DNA of 64,000 nt from Polydactylus sextarius (GCA_016801845.1 CM028914.1:2650001-2714000), one strand, 5' to 3'; shown: positions 25,921-37,543, counted from the first letter of the stretch. Made by a program: numbers and translations. Notes: generated from the sequence alone by a model not told the origin.

Positions 25921-28404
25921 TGTATTAACGTGAACACAGTGGAACATTTAACAGCTCAAGAGGCTGAAATTTCCCTCAGGAGTCGACGGAGACAAAAACA
26001 GGAGTTAACAGTGGACTTGATGTTCACCTGGTGACCGGACACATGAGTTTATGAAAATTCACCAAATTATATTTATTTTTAATATTTCATTTAGTAGAAT
26101 GTAATCTACTGTGTCTCGGCCGTAACCTTAATTTAATTTAATTAATTAATGCATTTAATTTAATACACAACAAATTTTATATATATATATATATAAAGTT
26201 AATAAAATTAATTTAATGATGTATAATTTGTGCATAATAAAGTAAATAAATTTAAATAAATAAAACATGATTAATAAATACATAAACAAACAAATAAATA
26301 ATCAAGATAAATATATTTCCTATTTTCTTTTCTTTTCTTTTATCTTAATCTTAAGTAAAATGATAAATTCAAATAAACTTCATGTCAACTTGAAAGTTTT
26401 TAATATAAAATATAAAACAAAAGTTTAATAGATATAAATGATTAAATCATTATTTAGATCGTTTATAAACAGACAGAGTCATCACTCTGTTTTTTTCTCC
26501 ACGTTGATTCGCCTCCAACATGAAAGTTAATCAGAGTGATGTTTCCTGTTTGTGTTTTATCTTTGAACTCAACCTGAGTCACGTTTGTGCCTCGTGGCCT
26601 CGAGGTCTCGCGGGATTTAGATATTAATTATCTCCAGCTGTTTGAACGTGACGGCGAGAGTTTGTTTGAATAAATGAAATCGACGATCGCCAACTGAAAC
26701 TTTCACCTCCTGCAGTTTATCAGGATGTTAATGAAGTAAGTAATTGTTGCAGCTGCAGCTGCTGCTCGTCTCATATAAACACAAGTTACTGTTTAACTGC
26801 TAAACGTCCTGTTTGCTCCTTCTGTCGCTGCCATGGATGGATTATTACAGGAGCCACGTTGAAGTGTTAAACCTCAACAAACCACCAAACACCTTTAACA
26901 GCCTCCACACTGAAAACACGTCTCTGTGGTTGAGTTAAATCTCTTTAAGGTCGTTTTATTTTTGTACACACACACACACTCACACACTTTGAGGCTCTGG
27001 TCCAGGTGACCTCTGACCTCTCTGGGTTTGTGCCCAGTTGGCTCGTTGGATCATCCATCCATGGCTCCTACTGCACCTGTAACATTTAATAAAAAGGATC
27101 AGCTGCCAACTGTGTCATCCTGTTGCTTCAGGACGTTTTTGTGGAGGAAAATATCCTGCGAGTGGCCTCTTCCTCCTCATCTTCCTCCTCCTCTTCCTCT
27201 TCCTGTTGGACACTGGTCACATCATCTGCATCGCTGGGCATCACAGCTTCACTACTAGAGGTAATCATCTTCTCTTTATGCTGATATTCAGTGCTATGAG
27301 TGTGTTTGAGAGCTTTGGCAACATGGCTGCCATCTCTGCTGGCTACTTTTTTCAGCGTTACAGGTTGATATTATCTGTAGATCCCAGCAGTAACAATATT
27401 ATCCAGCACTTTGAGCTGATTACAGGTTTATTGGTGCAGCGACGGCTCCACATGGAGATGAGTCATCAACTCGCTGCTCGGTTGGCGTTTGATCGGTGGT
27501 TGAACGTGTTAAAGTCTCTGGGCGAGTTTGTTTGTGTGAATGAGGAGAAAATAATAAAAATGATGTTAATAAAAGACACAAAATAAATGTGAAATATAAA
27601 TATTTTAGGTTTGGTATCACACAGTTTATCTAAAATATATAATATAATCTCATATTTTAAGAGAGAAGTTTTTCTTTATTGGTCATTTTAAATTCTCATT
27701 TCAATCTGTGAGTCTGTCTCATAAATCCAGTGTTGTTGTGTCTCTGGTGTTGATCTGTTCTGGGTGATATCTCAGTGCTGTTTTGCTGTCAGAGCACATT
27801 ATTTCTATTGGTTTTCGATATGAATTACTTTGTTGTTGTGGCTGAGCTGATTTGTCTTTTCATTCGCTGGTTTGATGATGTTTGACTGTTAGAAACATCA
27901 CAAACTAAACTGGTTGTTGTTGAAGAGATTTCCTCTGAACATCGAACAACCTCGAGATGTTTTTCTTTCCGTCGTCACATCTTGTTTTACTTGTTTTTTC
28001 CATCATAATTGTATTTTAACTGATTCCTCACTCAGTTTTGCTGCTGCATGTCAGGTGGTTTGAATTTCTCTGCATCGCTGCTGTAAATGTTATATTCTCT
28101 ACAGCAGTTGGAGCATCTTCATAACATCTGTTGTCAGAATTTAACTACTGTAATGTGGTTTTAGAGGAAGTGTATCATCACTGTCGCTCGGTGGAAGATC
28201 ACAGAGAGTGATGAGATCAGATGCAGATGAATCTGTTGGACTTCGTTCAGTTAATTTCTTCAATGTTTGATACCCACATTTATTCATGTCTGTCTTTTAG
28301 TGTTTTTGCTGCCTCAGTTTAAAAAGAAATTAGGCAGATGCCATTTCTAACCCTTAGCCCTGCTCCTCTAATTTGTGCGTTCACGTCAGTAGAAGGTCAA
28401 TCTG

Positions 28405-28577
28405 TCTCAAACTCTTCCACAAAGAGCCGTGTGGCTGCAGGTTTTTGTTCTAACCGGTCAAGATCACACAGTTTTACCAATCAACTGTGTGAAGACTGAG
28501 ATCAGTTAATTAAATGAGTCAAGTCCAGTTGGAACTAAAACCTGCAGCCACACGGCTCTTTGTGGAAGAGTTTGAGA
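28405..28577. mobile_element. Short inverted-repeat element (MITE), about 173 bp
   Basis: The first 50 bases (28405-28454) and the last 50 (28528-28577) are reverse complements with only two mismatches by eye. Both contain cacaaagagccgtgtggctg or its complement, and they bracket a 73-base AT-rich centre. There is no coding capacity. The arrangement is that of a miniature inverted-repeat transposable element, moved in trans. The 'ctgcaggtttt..gttc.aac' segment is common in teleost genomes. The superfamily (hAT seems likeliest) cannot be fixed because the target-site duplication is not clear. The low divergence between arms suggests a fairly recent insertion. Confidence 0.85.
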
Positions 28578-29960
28578 ATCCTTGTTCTAGATGAAAGGGT
28601 CAACAAAGCTATCCCAGGACCACACTACAAATGAAGGGGGATGACAAATTTCCCAGCATGCACCAGGACAAGGATGCAGTTGTCAAAAGAGTCAGCGATT
28701 TAATTAATAAACTAGTCAATAAATGTAACTTATAGGGTTAACTTATTGCTAACCACTGATCAATGACGTTTATTAACGTTAGCTTAGCTCGCTAGTTGTC
28801 CCTTTGCTCATTTTTTCCATTCATCTGATAACGAGTTTTTATTTATGATAAAGTCTAGATTAATGTAAACGGACATCTTGTCAGTTTCTAATCAATCGCC
28901 AATTTGATCGACACGAACGAGTCTGTAGACACCGTCTTTGTTTGTTGTCATTCGGTTGTCACGGCGACCTGTCTCGTTGTCTTTACCTAGCAACCAGCAG
29001 CGACTTCTGATGACGTGTAACAGGGAAGTAGCAGTGTCTCATTTCCTTTCACTCCTCAGTTCTTTGATTCAGAGGACGAGGGGACGGTGGAAGTGAAGGG
29101 TCCTGTCTGTAATTGTGTTTAATAATATCAGTGTCAGGAAGTTGTCCTTCTAAATCAAGAAAATGCAAAAAAAAAAAAAAAAAAAAAAAAACTTAAACTC
29201 TTTGAATAAATGCAAGAAAAGCAGTTTGAGTGCAAAGAGAAGATGCCAAAATCCTCCAGAACTGAACTTACACAAGCAAAAAAAAAAAAAAAAAAAAAAA
29301 AAAATCCTTGTGCGTTCATTGCACCTGACATGTGCAATAATTTGATGGGGATGTGAGAACAGAAGATCAAAAAATCAAGATGAGCTTTTTATCAATGCAA
29401 CTCAAGTGTCTTAAAAAAAAAACTAGAAAGAGAGAATGACTCGCTGCCAAAAAGCAGCAAATAATTGATCATATAGAAGGACTGGTGGTGTTGGAAGTAA
29501 GTTGGGACAGCATCTAGATGACAGGTAAAGGGCTAAAAGTGAGATGCTGTCTCCTCCAGGAGAGGTTTCAAACCACCCAGCGCAGCGGAGCACTCAGAAA
29601 TAATAGATAGGACCCCATTAGCTGCTCTGCTCTGAGTGATGTTGCTAACATCTCCTCTTCTTCTTCTTCTTTTTTAAAGTAGAACACAGAAAGACTTTTT
29701 TAAACCTCTCAGTCAGACCAGGTTTGTGGTTGTGATGAGTTTAGAGAACATGGCATCGTTCATCATCATTCATTTATCGTTTTTTTTTCAGTCTGTCGAT
29801 CGATCAATGACGTTGATCCAGATTCAAATACATGATGATGCTGAGCATCACGGCAAGGGTTAATTCAGAGGGTTTGAGATGTGTTGATCCTTTAACTGCC
29901 CCTCATCAACCAAAGTTTACTGGTCTAATACTGTGGTTCAGTTAAAGAGATGGTGCAGAG
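28578..29960. other. Intergenic, A-rich runs
   Basis: No gene seen. Two long A-runs (about 29167-29191 and 29280-29304), about 90 bases apart, generate poly-Lys/poly-Phe frames that are not genes. The runs could be tails of old retroposed copies, but no body was identified next to them. Confidence 0.45.
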
Positions 29961-29964
29961 TAAT

Positions 29965-30403
29965 TCAATAATACGTCGGTTGAAGGATTCTTCAGTTTTA
30001 CTGTCTTTTGTTTTCACAGCCAAATAATAAACAATGACCAACCTTCATCACCAGTTGTTATAAAACCAGACGTTGGGTAAGTCTTGTAAAACAGTGTTTT
30101 TAATAAACTCTGGGTTCACTTACTAAGTTATCAGTACTTCAGTTTATGTGTAGGGACCCTATTCATGCTACTGCTGAAGTAAAGTGATATTTTGAGCTTT
30201 ATTAGTGGTTAAAAAATGACAATTTAGATACGTTTGGCTGACTGCCCCATTTACTTTCATTGTTAACTGTTTGGTTGTGAAAACAAAAGACGGTCAAACT
30301 GGATATTACTTCAACCAACGTCAACATATCTGTTGAGGGGAGTTTGACTCGTATTCATGGTGAAATAGACTCTGGTTCATGTTACTCTGAACCGTCACTT
30401 TAA
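29965..30403. mobile_element. Foldback (MITE-like) element, copy 2
   Basis: The right part (30070-30403) is nearly identical to 12263-12597 in the same orientation. The left arm (about 29971-30037) is the reverse complement of about 30258-30325, with 54 of 67 positions matching by eye, including gtcttttgttttcaca. The element can therefore fold on itself around a loop of about 220 bases. It has no open reading frame. The two copies share the loop and right arm almost exactly, but their left arms differ. This suggests internal rearrangement or a family with several left-end variants. Confidence 0.72.
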
Positions 30404-32701
30404 TAAATGTTAGTATGATAACATATGAACCTTGAAAGAGATATTTTCTTTTAGCATAAGTGTAGTTTTTACGTTTGGTCCATGTTTCATTGCGTCTGTG
30501 TTTTGTGTTGCTGCTGAATCGATCCTGATTCACAAGGTTTCGATAAGTTTTGATATCGACTCATTTCTAGATGTTTTAAATTCATATGAAGATCACTACA
30601 GCTTCAGGTAGTTTTTGTTTGGCCTCGGATGCATCTGCCGACAGTGTTACTGGGAAATATCCAGTTAAATGCATTTGGAGATTTGTGGTTATTTCCACAG
30701 TATTTCACCTCTAGTTTCCACATTGTAAACTTTTTTCTTTTTCACTTCTTCACTGTCCTCATACCTTTAAAATCTTAAAGTTTTAGCTCTGATAGGATTC
30801 AGTACGGTGACGGTAACTGACCATCAACTTTTAGTCATTGTTTGAATTATCTCAGTGTCTTAAAGGTGCAGTTGGAAACACATCTTCACTGTAACAAACG
30901 TGTTGTCTCTGATTTAACACGTTAATCCACGATGATGAAGCATCTCATAAAGTGCAGCGAAAGACACTGACATGTTTGATTCACCGTACATCAGCTGCAC
31001 ATTCAAATGTCATTTCTCAGATTTCCTTTTGTACGACTCAGCAGCTAAAAGGTTGAAAATGTCTCCAACTGTGGCTCAATGTTCCCCTTTATGTTCTTAT
31101 GCACATGAACTTTTGTTACCCTTTTAAAAACTGTGATATTTGGACTCTAGTGACAATGTGTAGACTGCTGAACAAAAGAACTACTTAGTACAGTGAGTTT
31201 AGACTGAGGAGTAAAAAAAAGAGCTGTCAGGAGAAGTAAAAAGTGAGTGAATGTTGTGAAAGTTACGTCTTGAATCATTTTTCACATCGCGGTCGGTGAG
31301 TTCACAGCTTCACGTCGTTGTTTACTTCTTTCTTTTTCTTCTAATCAGAATCAAATCTCTGTGACGAGTGTGTTGTTGTGTGATTAGTTGTGCTGGCGTC
31401 GGTCTGTGTTTATATGCAGATACTGTATGTGAGCTGGTGCGTGATGATGTTGTTTGCTTGAATGAATCTGATGTATATAAATTTCAGCATCCATTTGGTG
31501 GAAACATCATTTACATTTGACTGAAATGTTTCTACTGTTTCTCAGTTTTTTTTTTTTTTTTTTCTCGCTTGTTTCACTAAATCTCCTCCTGTTCATGTTT
31601 CGTGCTGCTGTATTTCCTTCTTTTCACTCTCTTTTGCTCTTTTCTTTTGCTGAGTCTCAACTCTACAGGGATTCGCAAAGAGAAATCAATTTCGACTGGC
31701 CTCCTTGCCTTTGGAAAGAACATAGGCATATATAAATATTCACATGCGGCTATTTCAGATCTACAGCTTAGGGACTGAACTAGTGGATGAGCTGTTCTCG
31801 TGTTTGATCATGAAGCTACATGCGTCTCTATGGAAGATTTCTCTCTTTTTGTTATTGTGCATCCTCCTCTTCCTCTTCCTCACTACCTTCTTTATTACAT
31901 CCTGTAATCGTCCTTTTAATTTATCACTACTTGTTCTTTTTTGTTCCCTCATTCTTCACATTTTCCTTCTAAAACTTTTCTAACCTTTCTCTCTCTGCTT
32001 TTTGCAGCTTTTACAACCTTTCTTCCATCGTTCCTCTTTCAGCCTTTCGTCCATTAACTCCTCTCTTTGTCCTTAATGAGTTCACAGACTCATTTGTCTC
32101 TATTGTCACATCTTTAATCATGGTTATTACTTTTCATTACTACCTCGCTCCCTTTTTTGTCCGTATGTTTTGTTTGTTTTTTTTTTTTTGGTTTGTTACC
32201 TCCGTCCTCCCTCAGCATCAACAGTCCTACTGTTTTACATCTCTTCGTAATTAATATGCACATTTGTATTTCATAAATCTGCCTGAACTCGCTGCAGCTT
32301 GAAGCTCTAAGCTCTGATTTAAATTCTGCCTATAGACGGATGAACACATGTAAACTGCAGCTCGGTCTGGGACGCTGGTGATTGACTGGACTCTGCTCTG
32401 AAGCTGCAGCCTCACATAGTTTACACATTCTTCTCCCTCGGCTGCTCGTCTGCTTGGCACTGATAACTACTTCATGGATTTCTTTCGCAGATATCTCCGC
32501 TCCTCCTCTGCTTTTAAATCCTCGTTCTTTACTCATTCTCTCTCTCTCTCTGTCTCTCGTTCTTTCTCCCTCCTCCAATTGTCAGCTTTGTTTTACAAAC
32601 GGAGCAGTGATACTGTCTCTGGGAGGCACGCCTCTCCCTCCTCTCCTCCTGTCAGACCAGATCTGCCGTGACTTTGGGCCGAGTCGGTGCGTTGGTGGAC
32701 A

Positions 32702-32704
<3 letters not shown>

Positions 32705-32735
<31 letters not shown>
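32705..32735 (+). repeat. (AC)n microsatellite
   Basis: About fifteen AC units. Confidence 0.93.
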
Positions 32736-32739
<4 letters not shown>

Positions 32740-32892
32740 AACACAACAATACTGTTCAAACACTGCAGACGTACCACACACTAGTTTTTATTTTTGACCT
32801 TACCTTGACCTGACACCAGACGCTTCCCTCCCACCTTCACAGATAACGCAGCTCGACAGGTACGTGGATTTTTGCGTGCGTGTGTGTTTGTG

Positions 32893-32894
<2 letters not shown>

Positions 32895-32945
<51 letters not shown>
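32895..32945 (+). repeat. (GT)n microsatellite
   Basis: Pure GT tract of about 50 bp. Together with the AC tract at 32705-32735 it forms a distant complementary pair. Confidence 0.95.
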
Positions 32946-32947
<2 letters not shown>

Positions 32948-33205
32948 CTTACAGTCGCTCTGTTGCATATTTTATACGAGGCTGCTGAGTGTATGAGTGA
33001 AACTAGGACATGAAGGAGGCCAAAATATATCCTGGTTAGATGTGGGTATGTTTCTGTCTCTGGCAGTAGATGAATACACGCACTTATTCCATTACCTTTT
33101 TTTTTTTTTTTTTTTTTTTCTTCTTTTTTTTTTTTTTCTTTAGTTTTTAACAGTTTGTCTTTTGCTTTCAGAGTTTTATCATTCAGCCTTGAGGCTCATT
33201 TTCTG

Positions 33206-33211
33206 TTTATT
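33206..33211 (-). terminator. rtn4rl1: Candidate distal polyadenylation signal for rtn4rl1
   Basis: AATAAA on the - strand, about 2.7 kb past the rtn4rl1 stop. It sits inside a small inverted repeat (TGAGGCT near 33189, AGCCTCA near 33212). A second candidate, ATTAAA at 33302-33307, lies about 100 bases before it in transcript order. A proximal AATAAA is at 35825-35830, only about 90 bases after the stop. Confidence 0.3.
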
Positions 33212-33282
33212 AGCCTCAAACAGAAACATACACACATATGCACTAACAATAGGATGCAAACAGAGAAAGAGACCACCTCAGC

Positions 33283-35920
33283 CATTTGAGGACACTTTCC
33301 ATTTAATGTTATTTATAAACAGCTTTTGAGTCTGGCATTGCTTGATAACCACATACAAAACATTTGGGTTGCACAAAAGCAGGAGAGGGAAAAGAATAAG
33401 GAGAAGGTGGAGGGAGGGAGGGAGGGAGGGAGGGTAACAAGGGTGGAAGAGACGGCAACGGAGAACGAAGAGGGTGAGGAAGGAGAATAAGCGGACGGAC
33501 AGGAGGGAGGAGGAGGAGGTGAGGAAGGGGGAGATGGAGAGATGAATAGAGGGATAGAAAAGAAAGGAGGCGCAGGAGACAGGCAGTGCAGTGTACCATT
33601 TATCTTCAATGAGTCAGCAGAAACAAAATAAAAAAAGACTGAATGGGGAAAAAAAACAAAAATCATGATAATAATCATGTCAAATAAAAAATAAACTTCA
33701 GCCTCCAGCTCCCTGATTCTTTACTGAGGGAACTACAGAGACACGATAGTCAGGTTCAGTTTTAATTTGTTTGTTTTTTGTTGTTTTTTTTTTTAACTTT
33801 TTTTTTTTTTTTTCCCATTTTTACAAAAAAAAAAAAAAGTCATCCCCACAAGAATAAACAGACACGATGTACATCACCTCTGGGTTCACAGCAGCACAAA
33901 CAAGTTCACCAGTAGGGGTCGCTAAATCCTACATGTCTGGAGAACGACGCCGACGGCGCCGGCGTCTTGCACGTCCCCCAACATTTAAGATAGATAGACA
34001 TGAAAAGGCGGCGCTCGGCGGGAAACACGTCGCCCGTCCAACATCTGGTGTTTTTTGACGTCGCCGGCAAAAAAACCAAACAAATAATTTTTTGTGCTTT
34101 TTATCAGCATGTCATGATTTTAGCTTCATTTTTCTTTTTCTTTAGCTAGGTCATCTTTTGCATACATTTTTAAAATAGAATGTATAACTTTGTAATGCTA
34201 TGATAAATAAAGAGGCTTTTTCTTTTTCTTTTCTTTTTTTTTTTTTTTTTAGCATTACTGGCTAGTTAAGGTACCCGGATGGCCCGTGTTTTTCTGTACA
34301 TTGTAATCGAGCACTTGAGACTTTGGGTGAGTGACTCTGAAATAGTTTGGGTTTAAAGTCAAAGTGGGGACAGCAGCTGCGTCGTTCTGCTGCTGCTGCT
34401 GCTGTGGGGTTTCAAAGCCCCCGGACTGACAGGGGTTAGTCGTTTTCAGTGGGACACCAAGGCTGTGAAGGTGATCTGGTTTTGTCAGGGGGCGTGTTTG
34501 CTTGAACTGCTCCAGTTCATGGTTCAGGGCTTCATTTCCCTCAGTCTCTGTCCTCTGTCCTTCTGTTATGTTGTAAAGACGAGGCTCCAGGATCTGGCAG
34601 CGTTTAAATCCAGGTCTCTGATCAGGGCTTGCTAGACCGACAAGTCCATCTGTTTTTTGGAGAGAACAGTTTGTGATGATCATCACATCCTCAACTGTTT
34701 CAGTAACTGATCAGACCAGTGCAGAGTTGTGGTGGTCATCAGTTAGAAAACCCTCTTGTCTCTATTTGGATTGAATAATTTCTGCTTAGAAGGATTTTTT
34801 TTCTTCTTCCATCAACCTCCACAGCGTCACAGAGGAAAGTGCATAACAGTTTCTGGGAGTCGGAAGATTAGTGAGCTTTAACTTTTCCTCATCGAGGTTC
34901 CTGTTTTTGTTTTTGTAGCCGATGAGGTCGAAGAGCGAATGAAGCCGTTTGTCCTCATTGGCCGCTGGCTCTCGTTAGGCACTCTATCTTGTTATCTCGC
35001 TTCATTCTACCCGCATGGCTTTAGTGGTTTCTTTAGTGGACTCACACAAACAGAAAAACACAGAAAACTTCACTTTCTCAGCCACGCACTCATTTAAACT
35101 GACACGTTGGCTCATACAATGATTGGTTAGATGTGAATGGCTGTTAGGTCGATGGGATGCCGACAAAGGACGTCTTTTTTTTTTTTTTTTACCATGAAAA
35201 ATACATTAAAGTGGTTTAACCTCTCGCTGAGACCTGGAGGTAAAACCACTTTATTAGCAGACGTACAGAACACTAATTATACTTTTTACTGCTCATCACC
35301 ATGAGTCACTTCGCCGTCTCTGTCTGTGGCGATTTGTTTCTGGATCTTAAGGTGCTGTGTTGAGTGCGAATTGTGACAGTTATGAACGACTGTGTCTTTG
35401 TCTCAGCATGAGCGACAGTTGGAGGCTACGCTGAGGGCACTACTGTGTCAACAGGGGCGCTGAGCCTTGAACTGTTTTTATTCTTATTGTGTGTGTGATG
35501 ATTTTGCTATTATCTGAATGAATCATTGGCTTGTTGTTTTGTGTCGCTGTACAGTTTTTATAAGTACATAAGTTCAGTGAAGCGATCGATGCCGCAGAGA
35601 TAAATGAAAAGTTTTCCTGTTGTTTCCCTTGGTGACATCATCAGAGCAATGGGATAAATATTTTTTTTCCCTGACTTTCATATTTTGATTATGACTCGTA
35701 AAGATCCCTGCCTGTAATACATCAGGGACAGTTCGACACTAAATATTGGATAATGTTCTTTATACACATGTACACACACTTATGTGCACATGCCTCATTT
35801 AAAGATCCAGGGCAAGTTTTGTTTTTTATTTTAGTTTGTTAGTTAGTTAGTTTCTTTTTTTCTTGAGGGAGAATGAATCGTACGGTTTCATCAGCAGCAG
35901 AAAAGTCTACGTTTCCATTC
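33283..35920 (-). other. rtn4rl1: Probable rtn4rl1 3' UTR
   Basis: Sequence directly downstream of the rtn4rl1 stop on the - strand, up to the candidate signals near 33.2-33.3 kb. It contains A/U-rich motifs, homopolymer runs, a (GGGA)n stretch (33413-33436) and a CpG-rich hairpin (33946-33966). It also contains a 143-codon open frame on the gene strand (34255-34686) that includes a short Gln run and has no recognised domain. Both UTR extent and polyadenylation site are inferred. Confidence 0.35.
33413..33436 (+). repeat. (GGGA)n repeat
   Basis: About six GGGA units within a longer purine-rich block (33370-33570). Confidence 0.85.
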
Positions 35921-36817
35921 TCAGCGCAGGGTCACAGAGACCAGTGACAGCAGCAGAGCTGATGTGAGGCAGAAGATAAAATCTGCGCCGTGCGACCCTG
36001 CTCTGTTATTAGCCCTCTGGACCCCGATAGGAGGACCAACAGAAGTTCTGAGGGTGCACTTGTTCTTCCTCCTCCCAGTGGCAGACAGGTCATATTTATC
36101 TCCATCTGAGGTATAGTCTTTCTCTCCCTCCTGTAGTACCTGCACCTCATTGAGGCCTCCTTTTGCTTTGCGGCCGCGGCGGGTACAGTTTCTGCGGCTT
36201 CCCTTCGGCGGTCGCGGCAGAGGCGACGGTGAAGGCAAGCTGTACTGGTCCCCGGGGTCCAAGTATGGCTGCTGATGGTGATTATGACGGTTTCTGTGTC
36301 GGTTTAGGTGATTTAAAGACTCGCCGTGCTCCACGTCCCCACCGGGGGCTCCGTGTGCGTGACCGCCGCCTGTCAAGCAGCTGGGCAGCTCCTCCTTCTT
36401 CACCGTTTTCAGATCCTTCCCCGCGAGCTCCGGCGGAGAAACACACATCAGAGACGAGGTGGAGCCTCTGAACCTCCGCAGCCAATCCCAGAGCGACAGC
36501 GCTTTGCAGTCGCACTCCCACGGGTTGTCGTTAAGTCGTAGGTACTCTAGGGCCGGCAGGAGAGTCAGGCTGGAACCAGACAGCTCAGTCAGGGAGTTGT
36601 TAAACAGGTAGAGGGTGGTGAGGCGCCGCAGGTCGTGGAAAGCCTGGCGGTCGACCCACTGGATCCGGTTTTGGTGGAGAAGCAGACGATCCAAGACGCC
36701 AAGACCGCGGAACGTGTTCTGACGAAGACTCCACAGTCGGTTTCCATGAAGGAAGAGATGACTGAGGTTCAACAGGTCGATGAACAGGTCGTCCTCCAGG
36801 AACTCCAGCTGGTTGTC
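35921..36817 (-). CDS. rtn4rl1: rtn4rl1 terminal coding exon: LRRs, LRR C-cap, stalk, GPI signal
   Basis: Nogo receptor-like 1 (NgR3) is a GPI-anchored neuronal surface LRR protein; family members act in limiting axon growth and in synapse control. This exon follows an acceptor (AG at 36818-36819), starts in phase 0 with DNQLEFLEDDLF and encodes 298 residues to TGA at 35921-35923. Residues 1 to about 95 are LRRs (NLSHLFLHGN, DRLLLHQNRI, LRRLTTLYLFNNSL, ALEYLRLNDN). The LRR C-cap follows with NPWECDC and cysteines at about 102, 104, 125 and 147. A long stalk is His-rich at 153-182 and carries a conserved NCT glycosylation site near 210. The end fits a GPI signal: small residues (RAGSHG, about 272-277), then a hydrophobic tail closing in SVTLR. 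The C-cap (FRGS, CVSP) and the VTLR end match RTN4RL1 better than RTN4R or RTN4RL2. Whether this is the fish a or b copy cannot be told. Confidence 0.93.
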   Translation of the reverse strand, partial: DNQLEFLEDDLFIDLLNLSHLFLHGNRLWSLRQNTFRGLGVLDRLLLHQNRIQWVDRQAFHDLRRLTTLYLFNNSLTELSGSSLTLLPALEYLRLNDNPWECDCKALSLWDWLRRFRGSTSSLMCVSPPELAGKDLKTVKKEELPSCLTGGGHAHGAPGGDVEHGESLNHLNRHRNRHNHHQQPYLDPGDQYSLPSPSPLPRPPKGSRRNCTRRGRKAKGGLNEVQVLQEGEKDYTSDGDKYDLSATGRRKNKCTLRTSVGPPIGVQRANNRAGSHGADFIFCLTSALLLSLVSVTLR

Positions 36818-37543
36818 CTGTCAGCACGTAGAGGAAGGTGGTTAGAAGAGCACTGAACATATGTTTTATTATTTTACACATAATTTGTGATCTCAACTTA
36901 AATATGATATTTTTTTATTACACAGAAGAAATTAGATGAGAAGTAACTAGACTAAGTGTTGGTATTTTCTTTACGTATGATCAGTGCAGCTTCCAGACGT
37001 CAGTAAAACCGTTAGATACAGGTGGAGAGTCGAGTAAAACAGGCGAGAAAATGCATTTTTTGTGTGTTTACATTTGTTGTGATTTACTCACAACAGCTTA
37101 TGTTTTGTTTGTGCGTCTGATAAACTGCACCAATAAATTACGTCAAACATTTAAGCTGTGACCTTCAACCCACCCACTCAGGGTCAATAGCAATTTATTT
37201 TCCCATCCATAATTATAATAATAATATGAGATCCTTTACTGGTATTAAGACCATTTCTCATCATAAAGCCACCATGCGATTAATGAAATCATAAACTCAA
37301 TCCTCATTTTCAATTCCTGTTCCTGTGTTTGTCGACCACAGATACTTTACTATCAGCTACTTACTGTGAGAAAAGCTTTGTGGTATTTCCCCTGCACTCA
37401 GGATAACTGCTAACATTTGATCAGTGTACAATTCATGGGGCAGTAAGTGCTGAGCCAGGCTGATGGACAGATTATGACATAATGCGATTGTGGCTGCAGA
37501 TGCTCCATACAGTAGAGATAAAAGGCGGCTGTTGTCCGTGTAC
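36818..37543 (-). other. rtn4rl1: rtn4rl1 intron within the LRR region
   Basis: A 726-bp intron with donor GT at 37542-37543 and acceptor AG at 36818-36819. It falls between codons (phase 0), after LQYLYLQ and before DNQLEF, at a boundary between leucine-rich repeats. Removing it restores the continuous family sequence across the junction, which supports the splice sites. No other feature was seen inside it. Confidence 0.88.

Larger units (their letters stand above)
20000..28400. other. Intergenic, microsatellite-rich, no gene seen
   Basis: The interval holds several simple repeats that are listed separately, a purine-rich block (22060-22390) and an AT-rich stretch of ATTTAAT/AAATAA character (26040-26460). 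Open frames here are short or follow simple repeats, and none has recognisable domains. Confidence 0.45.
30404..33200. other. Intergenic between the convergent genes, no gene seen
   Basis: Contains T-rich runs (31545-31562, 33100-33140), a pyrimidine-rich block (31820-32060) and two dinucleotide tracts that are listed separately. The 143-codon + frame at 32382-32813 runs into a CA repeat and has no recognisable domain. Confidence 0.45.

Noticed and set aside
29155..29370. Frames rich in Lys or Phe
   Set aside because: Caused by two A-runs of about 25 bases.
34204..34212. + strand AATAAA before a T-rich tract as the end of an unknown + transcript
   Set aside because: No upstream + strand exon was identified, and such signals are frequent by chance in AT-rich DNA.
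36163..36541. Open + frames of 102 and 71 codons
   Set aside because: Antisense shadows of the GC-rich rtn4rl1 terminal exon.
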